Positions 22,501 through 34,107 of a DNA stretch of 64,000 nt are shown here, in pieces. Origin of the DNA: Hyparrhenia diplandra (taxonomy: Eukaryota; Streptophyta; Magnoliopsida; Poales; Poaceae); the NCBI GenBank assembly GCA_015847255.1, contig JADLZK010001301.1, positions 1 through 64,000 of the forward strand, in the 5' to 3' direction. Made by a program: the position numbers and the translations under genes. The notes beneath the pieces are model-generated. The model ran no database searches, was not told where the DNA came from, and saw nothing but the letters and a program-made list of their open reading frames with translations. Positions within the stretch are counted from its first letter, which is position 1; every line of letters starts with the position of its first letter.

Positions 22501-25253
22501 TGATTCTGATATCAATGAAGCATCTCAGTTGGAGGGAGCTTTGTTGGAAAAGGTATTAAGCTTTTATCATTTTGTGGGGATTGTCTCTCAGTCTCCTGGA
22601 GTTGCAGTATTGACATAGCATGATCAGTTGAGTGCTACAATAATGAACCAAGGCGTAATCTTTTTCATGGGAGCATAAGAAACAACATTAATAAAAGCTG
22701 TTCTGATGCATAATGTTTTATTCTTAAATAACCACTAGCAAACATGCTTGTATATTGTAATGGGCTGTACAACTTGTTCCGCAGTCCTCATGCCAATGAA
22801 CTTGAACAAGCTATTTTTATTGGATTTAATTTGGGCTTGGCCCAACCTTGTAAATAAAAAAACTCCACTTGTCCAGAAAAAAAAAAAGATACAATTAGAG
22901 CATAGTACCAAGTTAAAGTATCTTAAGTTTGACTAACTATATTAAAAGCATCAATATTTATGATATCAATTAAGTATCATCAGATTTTTCATGAGATATA
23001 TCATAGTACACTTATTTGGCGTTAGAAGCATTAATATTTTTATCTATATATATTTGGTCAAACTTTAGGCACTTCAACCAAGAATACGCCTCGGATTGCA
23101 TTCTTTTTTGAGATGGTGGAAATAGATTTCATGGCCTTCAATTAATCTTAGTGCTATAAAGTATTAATATTTGTGCTATAAAGTATTACCCCATATAGAA
23201 AATTGTGAGGAGATTGACTAACTTAAATATGTGGATATTCTGTGCACCTGTTGTGAGTTTAAGAAAGGTGCAGTGCGAACCACATACGTGCCATAACGCG
23301 AATGGGTTCTGTCAGCCAGGCCATAACATGAGTAGTGCAGTGCCTACAAAGGTTTTGCAGCTCCAAACTTGAAGCGAGAAAGGTGAGGGTTATGGCGGCT
23401 CACTGAGGGATGGGTGGATGATGGAGGAGAAAGTGAGATGGAAGGAAGAACTTTTCGCTCTTTAATATTATGTATAGATGTAGATCTAGGTAACATGGCA
23501 CTCTTGTTCAAAAGGCGTGAGGGATGACTGACTGAGGAACGGAAGAGTGAGAGATAGATGGTTTGGAGAAAGTAAGAGCTGTTGGCAGCAACTTGGCATA
23601 CATCTTGGTGGAGATTTCTTTCAAATGATGACCAAAGCTATGCTGCAGTTCGAGCACTTTCTTCATGGAAATCTTCATCATTGGAGCCTGGCAGATATGG
23701 AAACAAAGAAACAATTTTATCTTTGACTGAGGACGTCCCTCCCTTGTTTCTTGGAACCAAAATTTTATAGAGGAAGCTACACTGCAGGCCCATAGACTTT
23801 GTGATGCAAAAAGAGCAACCTTCCTGTCCTCTTTAGGACTCCAAGGCTAATTCCCCTCCTGCTCTCTCCTGTCCCTATCTTTCTGTATAGTTGTACAGCC
23901 CTGTGGACTATAGTCCTCCCCCTTGTTTTCTATGTACAATTTATTTTATTTAAATTTATATATCAACAGTGGGGGCTTCCCCTGCTGTATTTAAGGTATA
24001 TATAGATATATAGACTAGATGTTTTGATGCAAATTGTAGAATGACTAATGAGGTATAGAATTAGAAACACATTTGCATTTAATGTGTTTATTGTAGTTCT
24101 AGTCGACACCATTGGGCAGGTAGGACTGCATCCGTATATTACTCCTGTGGAATTTAAGACTTCTTTGTCTTTTCTGCTGAGATATCATTTCTAAGATTGT
24201 CGTCTAATATCAATGCCCCTTTATCAGAAAATTGCTTCCATCAAGAGTGCGCTGGATGCAGCTGCTATCCCTGCTGCCAGAAAAGCTGATTTGAGAGGCA
24301 AGGTTTCAAAGTTAGAGGTCTGTAAATGTTTCTATTTTGGTTGTCATATATATGCTCATGTTTAAGAAAGAAGAATCACCTATGACATTTATTTTCTCTT
24401 TTTAATAAAAAGTTATCACCTGTAATTTACTCCCTCCATTCAAAATGTTAGCCGTTTTATCTTCTATACATAGTGTATATTTAGGTGCATAGCAAAAGCT
24501 ATGTATCTAGCCAAAATGATATACCATTTGGAATGGAGGGAGTAATAGTTTAGTTTTAGGATGATTATAACTGTTGCATGTATCAGGATGAACTTAGGAA
24601 GGCAAAGAAGAAAATGGGTGAGCAAAATATACAAAAGGCTGTGAAGTCCGCAATGGATGCCGCAGAAGCTGCTCTTTCGGGGAATAAGCCGTTTTGTGTT
24701 ACTCATGTCGATGTGGGTCTGGATACCACGGCTGTCCGGGAGGCGGTTATCAAAGTCATGGACCAGAAGGTACTTGCATTGTTCATTTTCTTTATTGTTA
24801 AAATAATGCTAGCCAGTAAATTGCTATAGTAAGTTGTAGTAGAACTATTTTATCCCATCTGAAGTCTTTGGATATCCTGGTGAACTTTTGGATATATGTC
24901 TTGGCCCAGGGTTTGCCTATAATGTTATTCAGCACTGATGAGGCGGCAAACAAAGCTGTTATTTATGCCGGTGTGCCTCCCAATGCTCCTAGCGGCTTCA
25001 AGGTGTTGGACTGGCTAACACCTTCAATTGCACCACTAAAGGGAAGAGGTGGTGGCGGCAAGAACGGCATTGCCCAGGGCCAGGTGAGTGAGCAGTCCAT
25101 TCCTTTAATATTCTATGGTCTTGGGTGCAAGTCATCAAGTAATGAATGCCTAAATCAATTCTGTGATTCCTTGGCTGCAGGGAAGTGACGCTTCTCAGCT
25201 CAAGGAAGCAATGGCATTTTGCGAACAGCATTGCTTCAATGAAGCTCTGCTGA
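13263..25253 (+). CDS. ALATS: Alanyl-tRNA synthetase (22 coding exons)
   Basis: Charges tRNA-Ala with alanine. Exons: 13263-13634, 14412-14552, 14723-14869, 14981-15134, 15261-15396, 15495-15590, 16130-16250, 16415-16483, 17983-18033, 18129-18224, 18628-18729, 20282-20404, 21443-21586, 21672-21743, 21811-21886, 21961-22104, 22182-22290, 22366-22552, 24228-24317, 24587-24769, 24910-25083, 25181-25253. Corrected length is about 952 residues from this start, or about 1010 with the presequence. Class II core: RACNTQKCIRAGGKHND (motif 2) and HVDTGMGFERL (motif 3). Editing domain: FYAEQGGQ, NHTCTHMLN, and LCGGTHI split by intron 17. C-Ala domain: the last two exons with a GRGGGGK loop. Five single-base errors shift the frame: T run 15047 (+1), T run 15581 (-1), A run 22015 (+1), G run 22463 (-1), T run 25217 (+1). 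Phases agree at every splice only after these corrections. Identification is secure; whether the breaks are real is not. Confidence 0.95.
14251..14370. mobile_element. Decayed Stowaway-like MITE in AlaRS intron 1
   Basis: Starts TACTCCCTCCATTACAATAT and continues with the ATATA-rich interior usual for Stowaway relatives. The matching right end is degraded to about CCTCCCAT. No effect on splicing is apparent. Confidence 0.4.
16484..17982 (+). other. AlaRS intron 8 with GC-AG splice sites
   Basis: Exon 8 ends GGC CAG and the intron begins GCAAGT rather than GT. The acceptor is TTTCAG before GAT GCA TTT, and the join gives SGQ-DAFVLWDTYGYP, the conserved AlaRS order in phase 0. GC-AG introns make up a small share of plant introns and usually have an otherwise strong donor, as here (CAG/GCAAGT). 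The 1.5-kb intron contains a TG microsatellite and a duplicated GGTGCAAGGCAGCCTGT-type phrase near 17217 and 17290. Confidence 0.85.
16971..16994. repeat. (TG)12 microsatellite
   Basis: Twelve perfect TG units in AlaRS intron 8. Likely polymorphic in length. Confidence 0.95.
18766..20190. repeat. Repeat-rich insertion in AlaRS intron 11
   Basis: A composite block that makes this intron about 1.55 kb long. It holds three near-copies of a CCTAGGTCCACATGAATTGA phrase (18981, 19015, 19074) and a tandem 86-bp repeat. At both ends it has AGAATCC/GGATTC-rich sequence, such as GTCCTGTTTGAATCC near 18767 and CCCTGTTTGAATG near 20099. This resembles a TIR-type element or nested elements, but I could not define ends or a duplication. 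Confidence 0.45.
19291..19462. repeat. Two 86-bp tandem copies rich in TTCGGTT/AACCGAA
   Basis: Units start at 19291 and 19377, and both begin TAAATTCGGTTCTGTTCAG. They look identical across the unit except for the last base or two. Within each, TTCGGTT and its complement AACCGAA alternate, so the block can fold. TTCGGTTT-like motifs continue to about 19535. It lies in AlaRS intron 11 and shows no coding evidence. Confidence 0.9.
20595..20834. mobile_element. Mutator-like MITE in AlaRS intron 12
   Basis: About 240 bp with long terminal inverted repeats. The left arm has GATCAGGTGCAAACCAACCT and the right arm its complement ending CACCTGATCCGTTCCCC. Flanks are CATGTTAAC (20586-20594) and CATGTTAAA (20835-20843), a 9-bp duplication with one mismatch. 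Long inverted repeats and a 9-bp duplication are typical of MULEs. It has no transposase. Confidence 0.85.
22740..23100. repeat. Repeat debris in AlaRS intron 18
   Basis: An A-rich end near 22876-22890 preceded by CTTGTAAATAAAAAAAC resembles a LINE 3' tail. It is followed to 23095 by AT-rich sequence with the phrase TTTGGTCAAACTTTAGGCAC, common in Stowaway-related MITEs. No complete element or duplication could be defined. The 1.67-kb intron otherwise holds no gene. Confidence 0.4.
24430..24542. mobile_element. Stowaway MITE in AlaRS intron 19
   Basis: A 113-bp element starting CTCCCTCCATTCAAAATG and ending CCATTTGGAATGGAGGGAG, flanked by TA on both sides (24428-24429 and 24543-24544). This is the standard Tc1/mariner-derived Stowaway structure. 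It lies 44 bp upstream of exon 20. Confidence 0.9.
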
Positions 25254-25964
25254 TTGGTCTTGTGCACTCCCAAGGTCTTATGCGTGGTTGCTGTTTGATT
25301 ACTCTTCGCTTTTAGTTTTCCATTTACCCAATGTACTTAACAGAAGTTCAATGGTCTTCACAGTTTCATTTATACTCATGATAGAACTGGAAGCACAGGG
25401 CATGTAATGTAACAGAGCAAAGTGTGTCTGATTTAACGAAAGGTTCTACACATATACAAGATGGTTTTGGTGCCCTGTCGTTTCAATTTAGCTCCAGTCG
25501 GAGATGCCTTGACCACATTGGTGCCGCGTGCTTATATGTACGTGCTAGCACTGGCTTGTTTGGATGTAACCCTGGAGAAAAAATCTTGGCCTGTAGCAAG
25601 CCTGTGACCTGATATGTTTGGTTGAGACCCTGATTTGGTGCTTGGTCCACGCAACAGCTGATGGCATAGAAAAATGTTCGCCAGGAACATGAATTGCGTG
25701 GAGATATTTATGTAAGATGCAGTTATCTACTTAGGGGTGTTGAGAAATATATAAAAAAATGATAATTAGAATTTATCACGTAAGACCTGGCCATTAGAAA
25801 TATCACGCGTGCGCGTCGGAGAAACTACATTAATGAGTGATAGGTTTGTGTAATTTCTAACTCCACAAGATACGAAACTTGAAAAACTGAACTGCCTATG
25901 AGGTGCTCCAGAAAAAACACAAAGCCTCCAACTCCACCTTTTTCACATAGCGAAGTTCTTAGCT
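25254..25964 (+). other. AlaRS 3' untranslated region and flank
   Basis: Follows the corrected AlaRS stop at 25251-25253. No canonical AATAAA signal was pinpointed, and no other gene was seen. Read without the frame correction, the last exon would run to a TAG near 25313. Confidence 0.45.
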
Positions 25965-26230
25965 AGGTGTGTTTGGCAATGCGGAGCTAGAGCAGAGCTG
26001 GTAAGACGGGCCCAGAGCATGTACTTAATTCATTCAAAAAGCTTAGAGCATATATACGAGTGTCAAACTTTTAAATTACTTATTTCTTGCTAAGTTCAAA
26101 TATATGCTTATAAATGATATGAAAACATACACCAAACAATATCTAGAGGTTTATTAAGCCATTCTCAAGAAAACCTCTTGATTATGGCGTGGAGTCAAGC
26201 TCATCTACTACAAAAACTCTATGTTGGAGC

Positions 26231-26479
26231 TGTTAAAGTGTAATGTAATGGAACGTAGATTTGAACAACTTGTCTTGTTTCATTGATCATCAAGGATTAT
26301 ATACATGGGAAGAGGCACGCCCGCACGGACGCCGCATTTAACGTGACTGTTCGGGCTCCAAAGGACATGTCCCTTTGGTGACAAGCCAAACTACTAATGA
26401 CTAAGACTAATCCTAATCCTTTGCTGATGAGATCGATAGCGAATGGGTATCTATTAAGAATAGGCACCGTTTCACAACA
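26231..26479 (-). repeat. Copia 3' LTR
   Basis: Plus-strand ends TGTTAAAGTG and TTCACAACA. It is homologous to the LTR at 30695, sharing for example GTGACTGTTCGGGCTCCAAA. In the minus orientation of the element it is the 3' LTR. Confidence 0.9.
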
Positions 26480-27069
26480 CTCCCCCTCGATCGAATATTA
26501 CTTGAGATCAATGAAGCTATAAGCTTGAATTCCTCGAAAAACCCTGTGGGAAAAATCCGAGGAATATATATGTATCGATATGCCATAAAACTCCTTGAAA
26601 CCTTATTAGGAAAATAAGGAGAAAATGGCATATATGTGTTTGTGATTTAAATAAACCACTATGTCATTGGTATCCCATTAAAACCCCAATGGGGAAAAAA
26701 TATTGGAGATACGACATATAGTTAACTCCCCCAAAAACCTTTCGGGAAAAAATATGAGGAGTAATATAGGTTGAAATGTCGCTAAAACTCCTGTAAAAAC
26801 CCAGTGGGAAAATTAGGAGAAAATATGACAACATATTATTGGCCTCTTGGATAACTCTAATGAAAAGCCTTTTTAGGGAAAAACCATGAATGAGTTGTGA
26901 GGGCAATATGTGTCTTTGATATTTTCCAACAAAAACCCTAGTGGGGAAAATAGAAAATATGACACGCGCTTATGTTAATATTACCTTATTAAAAACTTTA
27001 ATAAGAAACCTCGTGAGTAAAACTTGTGAAAGAAAAGAGTATAATATGATGCCGGTACAGGTTACTGTT

Positions 27070-30000
27070 TAGGGGATTTCTCCCCCTGATTCTGGCAAAT
27101 CTCGAAGTCGCCGTGATACCGATTCCATGTACCAATTTTTGGAATACAGAAGTTGGTAAGGACTTAGTAAATAGGTCAACGAGGTTATCGCATGACTTGA
27201 TTTGTAAGATGCTTATTTCCCCGCATTCTTGTAATTCATGGGGATAAAACAACTTAGGAATAAAATGCTTAGTGATATTATTCTTTATATAACTTTGTTT
27301 GCATCCGTGTAACACAAGCGGAATTATCTTCATAGATAATTGTAGGTGATTCAATTGAACCAATACCACATGATTTGTTGTATGTGGTTAATCATTCTCT
27401 TGAAGCCATACACATTCTCGTGATGCCTCATATAGAGCAATAATTTCAGAATGATTAGTAGAGGTAGACGTCATAGTGCGCTTAGAAGACTTCCACGAAA
27501 AGTTTGTACCTCCATGTAGGAATACAAATCTGTTTGGGATTTTCCGTTATGAGGATCGATAAGTAACCAAAGATCGGTATAACCAATCATTGGGATCATG
27601 ATTTTTCTTGAAGAATAAACCAAGATCCTTTGTACCATTAAGGTATCGAGGATACACTTGGCTCCCCGCCCAATGCGAGTCGGATCCGCACTATGTCTAG
27701 CTAGTAAGTTTATCGCAAATGCGATATCGGGCCTGGTGCAATTTGCAAGATACATAAGTGCGCCAATGATCTTTGAGATATGGGACTTCTGGTCCCAATT
27801 TATTTTCCCCAATATCCCGTGGTCTGAATTGATCTTTCCCTATTTCTAAGGAACGAACAACCATCCGAGTTTTATTAGGGTATGATTTATCCATATTGAA
27901 TTTCTCCAATATTTTTTCGGATATAGGCTGATTGATACACTAAAATCCCGAAGGACGGTGCTCAAGTTGTAAGCCTAGGCAATATTTGGTCTTACCTAAA
28001 TCCTTCATCTCGAATTCCGCCTTTAGATGATTGCGTGCTTCATTTATATCCTTTGGACTGCCAATGATATTTAAATCATCGACATATACGGATATGATGC
28101 AAAATCCCGTTGGATATCGCTTAATGAAAACACATGGGCAAACATCATTATTAGTGTATCCTTTCTTTAAAAGGAATTCACTCAGTCGGTTGTACCACAT
28201 TCGCCCCGACTGCTTTAAGCCATACAATGACTTTTGTAGTTTTACACAATACATGTTGCGATTTGCGTTTGGATTCGGAATTTGGATTCCATCGGGAACC
28301 TTCATGTATATGTCTGAATCAAGTGACCCGTATAGATATGTTGTCACTACATCCATCAACTGCATAGATAGATGATTTTGAAGCGCCAATGATATTAAGT
28401 ATCGGAAAGTAATTCCACTCATTCTTCGAGAATATGTTTCATTGTAATCAATGCCGGGTCTCTGCGTGAACCCTTGTGCTACTAACCTCGCTTTATATCT
28501 CACCACCTCATTTTTCTCGTTCCGTTTTAGGACGAAAACCCATTTGAAGCCTACGGGGAAAGACTTGAGGAAGGTGTGGGTATTGCAGATGTGAATACCC
28601 CTCTTTTAGTAAGCGAGGTTATCTCGCCTTGAATTGCTTCTTTCCATTGGGCCCAGTCCGAGCGCCTTTTGCACTCTGCCATGGTCTTAGGATCTGGGTC
28701 ATCGAGAAAGGTTTTTGCAATTGTTGCGGAGAAGTACATGTCGACAACAGTAGTCTTACGATATATGTTTCTCCAGTTAAGTGACTCTTCATTTCCCAAG
28801 ATTATGGAGTCAGGGTGTTCCGATGTCCCTGGATCAGAATTTGTATGCACCGTTGATCCGGGTCGTGGATTTGATCCTGGTGTTGGATTTTTATCCACTA
28901 TCGGGTGTCTACCAACTTGGGGTTGGTTTGGATTTACTGATTTGGAGGACTTAGCCCTCGATATCATCGGACGCTTCTTTGGAGCATTATCCTTAGGAAC
29001 GGCCGTACTTCTCCCCCTCTTCTTTGGAAGTGGGAGTTGAATGGTTTTTATTGGTACCTCCACTCTTTCGGGCGCATTACGGGCAGGATAAGAGGATTTA
29101 GTGACACCCTTATAATCAGTAAATGCTTCTGGCATGTTATTTGCAATATGTTGCAAAGTTATGATTTTCTGAACTTGTTGTTCAGTTTCTTGAGTACGTG
29201 GATCTGAGGAGGAAATGCCTTGGGCATTCCGGTTGATTTCTGGCATTCGTTTTGGTACTTGTAATCTCCCCTAATGCCGGGAAATGGTCCTCATTGAATA
29301 TACGATCGCGTCTTAGGGCGTAAATAAATCCTCGTAAGGGTTCGAGGTACTTGATAATCGATGGGGATTGATATCCCACATAGATACCAAGTTTCCTATG
29401 TGGATCGGCACGTATATCGCGCAACCGAATTTTTCGCAGATGGGAAATATTGGGTATATTCCCATGTACTAATTGCATTGGGGAGACAACGTGATATGCA
29501 GTTGGTCGCAATTGAATTAAGTCCGCAGCGTGTAAGACTGCGTGACCCCAACATGAAGTTGGTAGGTTGCAATTATGTAATAATGGTCTTGCTATGATTT
29601 TAATTCTCTTAATAAGAGATTCTGCTAAACCATTTTGCATATGGACATAAGGGACAGAGTGCTGAACTTGAATTCCTAAAGCCATGCAATAATCGTTGAA
29701 AGCCTTTGAGGAAAATTCAGCAACATTGTCCATTCGAATTGATTGAATTTGATGTTCAGGATTATTTGCTCTCAATTTAATAACTTGGGCAATAATTTTA
29801 GCAAATGCATGGTAACGTGTGGACAAAAGACACACATGAGACCATCTAGTAGATGCATCTATTAGAACCATGAAATACCTGAACGATCCAGACGATGGTT
29901 GTATGGGGCCACAAATATCTCCTTGAATCCTTTCAAGAAATTTGAGTGGCTCATTTTGGATTTTAACAGGCGAAGGGCGTAAAATCAATTTCCCTGTAGC

Positions 30001-30556
30001 GCATGAAGTGCACATAAAAATCGAAGATTTTGGGAATTTAGCGATATTTAACTCATGACCATTAGAATTGCCGATAATTTTACGCATCATCCCTATTCCG
30101 GGATGGCCAAGGCGTTCATGCCAAGTCGTGAATGCGTTGACATTCGGAAAATTACCTTATACGCAACATGAGGTACGGGTTTGATGTATGTGTAGTACAA
30201 TCCGGACGAAAAAGATTTTTTCTCAACAATTCGTTTGCCATATCCGTTATTTTTAGTAACGAGGAGAATTTCCTCATTATTGTCATCACAAGTTTCTATA
30301 TGGAAACCGTTTTGACGGATATCTCTATAACTTAATAAGGTACGCTTTGAATCAGGATACAATAATGCATCCTCAATTGTAATTTGGGTACCCATGGGAG
30401 TACGATAGTGGCACGACCAGAGCCAACAATCGTAGCATCACGCCCGGCGATTGTCAAAACATTTCCTTGTCTTTTAATAAGAGTTTGGAAATATTTTGTT
30501 TCCCTAAAAATAGAATTAGTGGTACCGCTGTCCACTAGGCATAATTCCTCTTCCAT
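27070..30556 (-). pseudogene. Copia polyprotein: protease, integrase, RT, RNase H (broken)
   Basis: In minus-strand order: aspartic protease with CLVDSGTTNS (30556-30332), a GAG-pre-integrase segment, integrase (30090-29182) with CTSCATGK and a GDICGPI core, a variable linker (29246-28551), reverse transcriptase (28506-27940) with YVDDLNIIG, the RT-RNase H connection (27812-27471) with GALMYLANCTRPDIAFA, and the RNase H end (27369-26998). Several frame changes and stops separate these parts. With no gag the element could not form its own particles. Confidence 0.85.
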
Positions 30557-30694
30557 CGGATCGACCCCCTAAGAAACGTGGGGGGTTGAGGCAGTCTTGT
30601 GCCTCTGTTACGTCGGTTTTCTGTTCTTAGTCCAAGAACATGTCCGTCGTTCTTCTTCTCTTTTTTCCAAAAGAAAGAGCAAGTGTCGATAACG

Positions 30695-30940
30695 TGTTTA
30701 AGTGCAATGTAATGGAACAGAGATTGGAACAAATGTCTTGTTTCATTGATCATTGAGGATTATATACAGGGGAAGAGGCACGCCGTACGGACGCTGTACG
30801 AACGTGACTGTTCGGGCTCCAAAGGACATGTCCCTTTGGTGACAAGCCAAACTGCTAATGACTAAGACTAATCCTAATCCTCTGCTGATGAGATCGATAG
30901 CGAATGGGTGTCTATTATGAATAGGCACCGTTTCACAACA
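30695..30940 (-). repeat. Copia 5' LTR
   Basis: Plus-strand ends TGTTTAAGTG and TTTCACAACA. Compared with the partner LTR it has scattered substitutions and small indels near 30780-30800, so the insertion is not very recent. Confidence 0.9.
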
Positions 30941-31012
30941 AGAGCTGCTCTACACTAGAGTTGGTGGAGCAGAGCTAGAAAAATTGAAGCAGAGCAGTGC
31001 CAAACACCCCAT

Positions 31013-31998
31013 TAGGCACCAGTACTCAACCAGACAATTTAAGATCCTGTTGCCTGGGCAGGCAAAATGGAACACGCGCTCTAGTGTTGCAACCAAACAT
31101 GACAGGGCAGTCTTGCTTTCTCGGTGATTAATTTTCATAGGCTTCTGGGAAATGCCTGACCAAATGCATGATTGAACTTTGTGAGGTTAAACAAATCCCT
31201 GAAGATATCGTATTTTGCATTTCTCAGAGAAAACAACAATCATTCACTCATTATCAGAAGAATATGAAGCGGAGCAAGTCTCTTGCTAGGTTGATGAATC
31301 CAGAAGGATGGTGTAGGAAGAGCACAGCTTGTTGCCATTGCTGGGACTCTTTTCTTTTGGCGTTGCTCTAGTTTCAGTTCCTTTCTGTACAGAGAATAAG
31401 ACGTATGAATCTAAGGAACAGACGTGGTCACGTTTGGGCCTTAGCAATCTCTGAGAAACATAGCCACTTGAGACTTGACGGCATGAGGCTATGGGTTTAC
31501 TGGAAAGAAATAGGACACTTCCATTTTCTTCATTCTCATTAAACTTGTTGGTTACACTCAACTTTGAAAATAGCAAATGGACCGTAAAACACCCTAGAAA
31601 GTCAGAAATCCATTTACAGAACAAGTGAACTGTACCCGTTAAAGATTTCTTTCTTTTTTTTATTTTTTTAATAATTATTTGCGAATAAAAAAACTGTTGT
31701 AGTAGAATTGCAGATATTAGTACCTAGTCGGCCATCCAAAAGACGATAGGGGTATCGACAAAAGCGGCCAATAGGCCTAGTGTGAAATTCCAAGTTTGGT
31801 TTTGGTAATTAATAACACCTAGTTGCTAATGTCTAGCAACATTCTTATAGAAAAAAGGTTAGCAACACATATGATGAAGGAGCTAGGTGGCTTGGAGATG
31901 AAGGCCAGACCATGATGATGGACATGGTGTACATGATGACATGTTCAAGCTCATGAGAAAGAGAAGCAAGAGAAAAACAAAAAGGCCCATGAAGATCA
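31013..31998. other. Intergenic; possible start of an older repeat
   Basis: No gene was seen. The phrase near 31780-31810 (TTCCAAGTTTGGTTTTGGTA) recurs in grass repeats and may begin an older retroelement into which the LINE at 32011 inserted. Confidence 0.35.
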
Positions 31999-32010
31999 AG
32001 GCAAAGATAT

Positions 32011-33575
32011 TTTTTTTTTTTAGATAAAGGATTTGAAAAAATCCGGCTTCATCTATCCGAAGATAGAATCAAACCACTTATTACAAAGTAGCACACACAA
32101 GTATTAAATTGGGCTATAAAGAAAAACCACCGCACATGCGGGAAATAAAAAGGAAAGGATTTTGACTAAACATAGCCAATATGTCTCTCGTGAAAGCCAT
32201 CCATTGGATCCGAAGAAACCAAGAGCCGCCGTTTCTAGATGTGAAGCCACAAAGGTCATTTGGTCCTGAAGATCTTCATGCCTTTGTAGTTTTGCCCATT
32301 GACGAAGCCAATGCGTTCCTCGAAATAGGACACGCAAAAGAGTTTTTGGTCTACATTTGTCAAAAACCACCTCATTCCCTGGTTAGCCATATTGCCAAAA
32401 AAAAGAGCAGCCGCTGCGTAGTTAACAACAATGTATTATACTTTTTGTTACCCAATTTAGACCAATTATGGAACATATCATATGTGTTCAAAGGTGGGGC
32501 AATTCAAAAAGTATATGAATAGAGCGCCAAAGAAACTTAGCATTAGAACATTGAAAAAAAGAGGTGTTGAATCGATTCTAAGGAATGACAAAAAGAACAA
32601 ACTAATATCTCCATGCCAATTCCTCCTTGCCAAATTATCTTTGGTTAAGATAACACCTCGTTTTAAATACCACATAAAAACTTTGATTTTCATGGGTAAT
32701 TTTATTTGCTAAATATCTGTGACACTCTAACACCATTATTAATTAACGCAAGCATACATAGACTTGATCTGTAAAGATACCCGAGGCCTTTAAGCCCCAA
32801 ACAAACACATCTCTTTCCTCGCATAAGTTAACTTGTTGTATGGAAAGCATTATACGATTCCAATTGATCATGTTTGCTCCCACTAAATTTCTTCTAAAAG
32901 AAATATTTGGTATAGGAGTGTTAATGATATTGGCTACTGTATCCTGCTTTCTCCTTACAATATTAAACAACGCTGGGAATTTATCTTTGAGTGGTTTGTT
33001 ACCCAGCCAAGTATCTAACCAAAATCTAGTTTGTGTCCCATCTCTTACCTTAAAATGTCCTAATTCCATAAAAGTATCTTTCACATTCATGAGACTCTTC
33101 CAAAAGTGTGAATCGGTTGGTTTCTTTGTACAATTTCCTAGTGTTTTATCCTTGATATATTTATTCCTTAAAAGATCTTGCCATAACCCGTCCTCATTTA
33201 ATAATTTGAACAACCACTTGCTAAGCAAACATTTATTTTGAGTTTCCAAGTTTAGAATTCCAAGTCCTCCTTGGTCTTTCGGTTGCCGTAATATGTCCCA
33301 TTTAACTAGTCTATATTTTCTTTTGTGTTGATCATTTTGCTAATAGAACCGTGATCTAAAGCATTCGATTTTATCCAAAACTCCTTTCGGTAATTCAAAG
33401 AAGGACATTATAAACATAGGTAAGCTAGAAAGCACTGAATTTATGAGTACCAACCGACCCCCTACCGAAAGTAGTTTGCCTTTCCAACCACTTAATCTTT
33501 TTCTATTCTTTCTTCAATGATTTTCCAATCTTTGTTATTTAACTTTCTAAAGTGCATAGGTAATCCGAGGTAACG
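32011..33575 (-). mobile_element. 5'-truncated LINE with 12-bp target duplication
   Basis: A minus-strand non-LTR retrotransposon. The tail (poly(T) on the plus strand) begins at 32011, preceded in element sense by TCCTTTATCTAAAAA. The duplicate AGGCAAAGATAT is at 31999-32010 and 33576-33587. Decayed coding sequence covers the end of reverse transcriptase (33575-33250, with GGRLVLINSV and MFIMSFFELP-like stretches) and the zinc-binding zf-RVT region (33249-32743: NKCLLSKWLFKLLN, TRFWLDTWLG). Several stops and frame changes make it inactive. Confidence 0.9.
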
Positions 33576-33587
33576 AGGCAAAGATAT

Positions 33588-34074
33588 TACTTATTAGACT
33601 TTTTGGTTTACACTCAAGACAATTAATGGGTGTGAGTGGTTTAGGATTAACAACCATACTATGAAAGGGGAGAACTCGTATTTGATTCAGTTGTCAAATG
33701 CCACTAGGTGATCTAACACGTTGCATGTGCACATGGATCCTAACATGACATCTAACCCTTGGGAATTGGCTTGGGAGGTTGCTAACTCACGTACACAAGT
33801 GTACATGGAGTTGGCTCACATGCACATGGGTGTAGCGTTTGGAGAAGAGTTGTGCTTGAAAAAGAGAAGTGATGGCTCTTGGATTGGAAAATTGCTTTGA
33901 TCCTTTGTGGCTTGGAACAAGAGGGCATGTGGACTGTGTATCCCTCTGAATAAGCTTTCCAATATGTTGTCAGCATATTAATTCTTTTATGCATGTATTT
34001 TTGTTGAAGTTAAAACAAGTATGACATTTTAGGAATCTTAAAAACTTATATGAACAGTTCAAGGGAGTATATAT

Positions 34075-34107
<33 letters not shown>

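Larger units (their letters stand above)
26231..30940 (-). mobile_element. Copia LTR retrotransposon, gag deleted
   Basis: LTRs at 26231-26479 and 30695-30940 (249 and 246 bp) start TGTT and end AACA, and they are similar but clearly diverged. The minus-strand orientation is shown by the coding frames and by a polypurine tract GAGGGGGAG adjoining the 26231-26479 LTR. Flanks GGAGC and AGAGC are a 5-bp duplication with one mismatch. Only about 140 bp separate the 5' LTR from the protease, so most of gag and the leader is lost. Insertion was into a small TIR element downstream of AlaRS. Confidence 0.9.
25965..31012. mobile_element. TIR element split by a copia retrotransposon
   Basis: The left part (25965-26230) starts AGGTGTGTTTGGCAATGC. 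The right part (30941-31012) ends GCAGTGCCAAACACCCC, its approximate inverse. Both halves share GGAGCTAGAGCAGAGCTGG-like sequence. Removing the copia element (26231-30940) joins them into a non-autonomous DNA transposon of about 340 bp. The target duplication is unclear. Confidence 0.6.

Noticed and set aside
24998..25273. Minus-strand frame of 91 codons over the AlaRS 3' end
   Set aside because: Complement of the last two AlaRS exons and their intron.
28669..29040. Plus-strand frame of 123 codons within the copia element
   Set aside because: Antisense to the linker region of the copia polyprotein.
32840..33241. Plus-strand frame of 133 codons
   Set aside because: Complement of the LINE zf-RVT region; no coding signature of its own.
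34077..34105. Poly(T) run as a retroposon tail
   Set aside because: No element body or target duplication could be found next to it.
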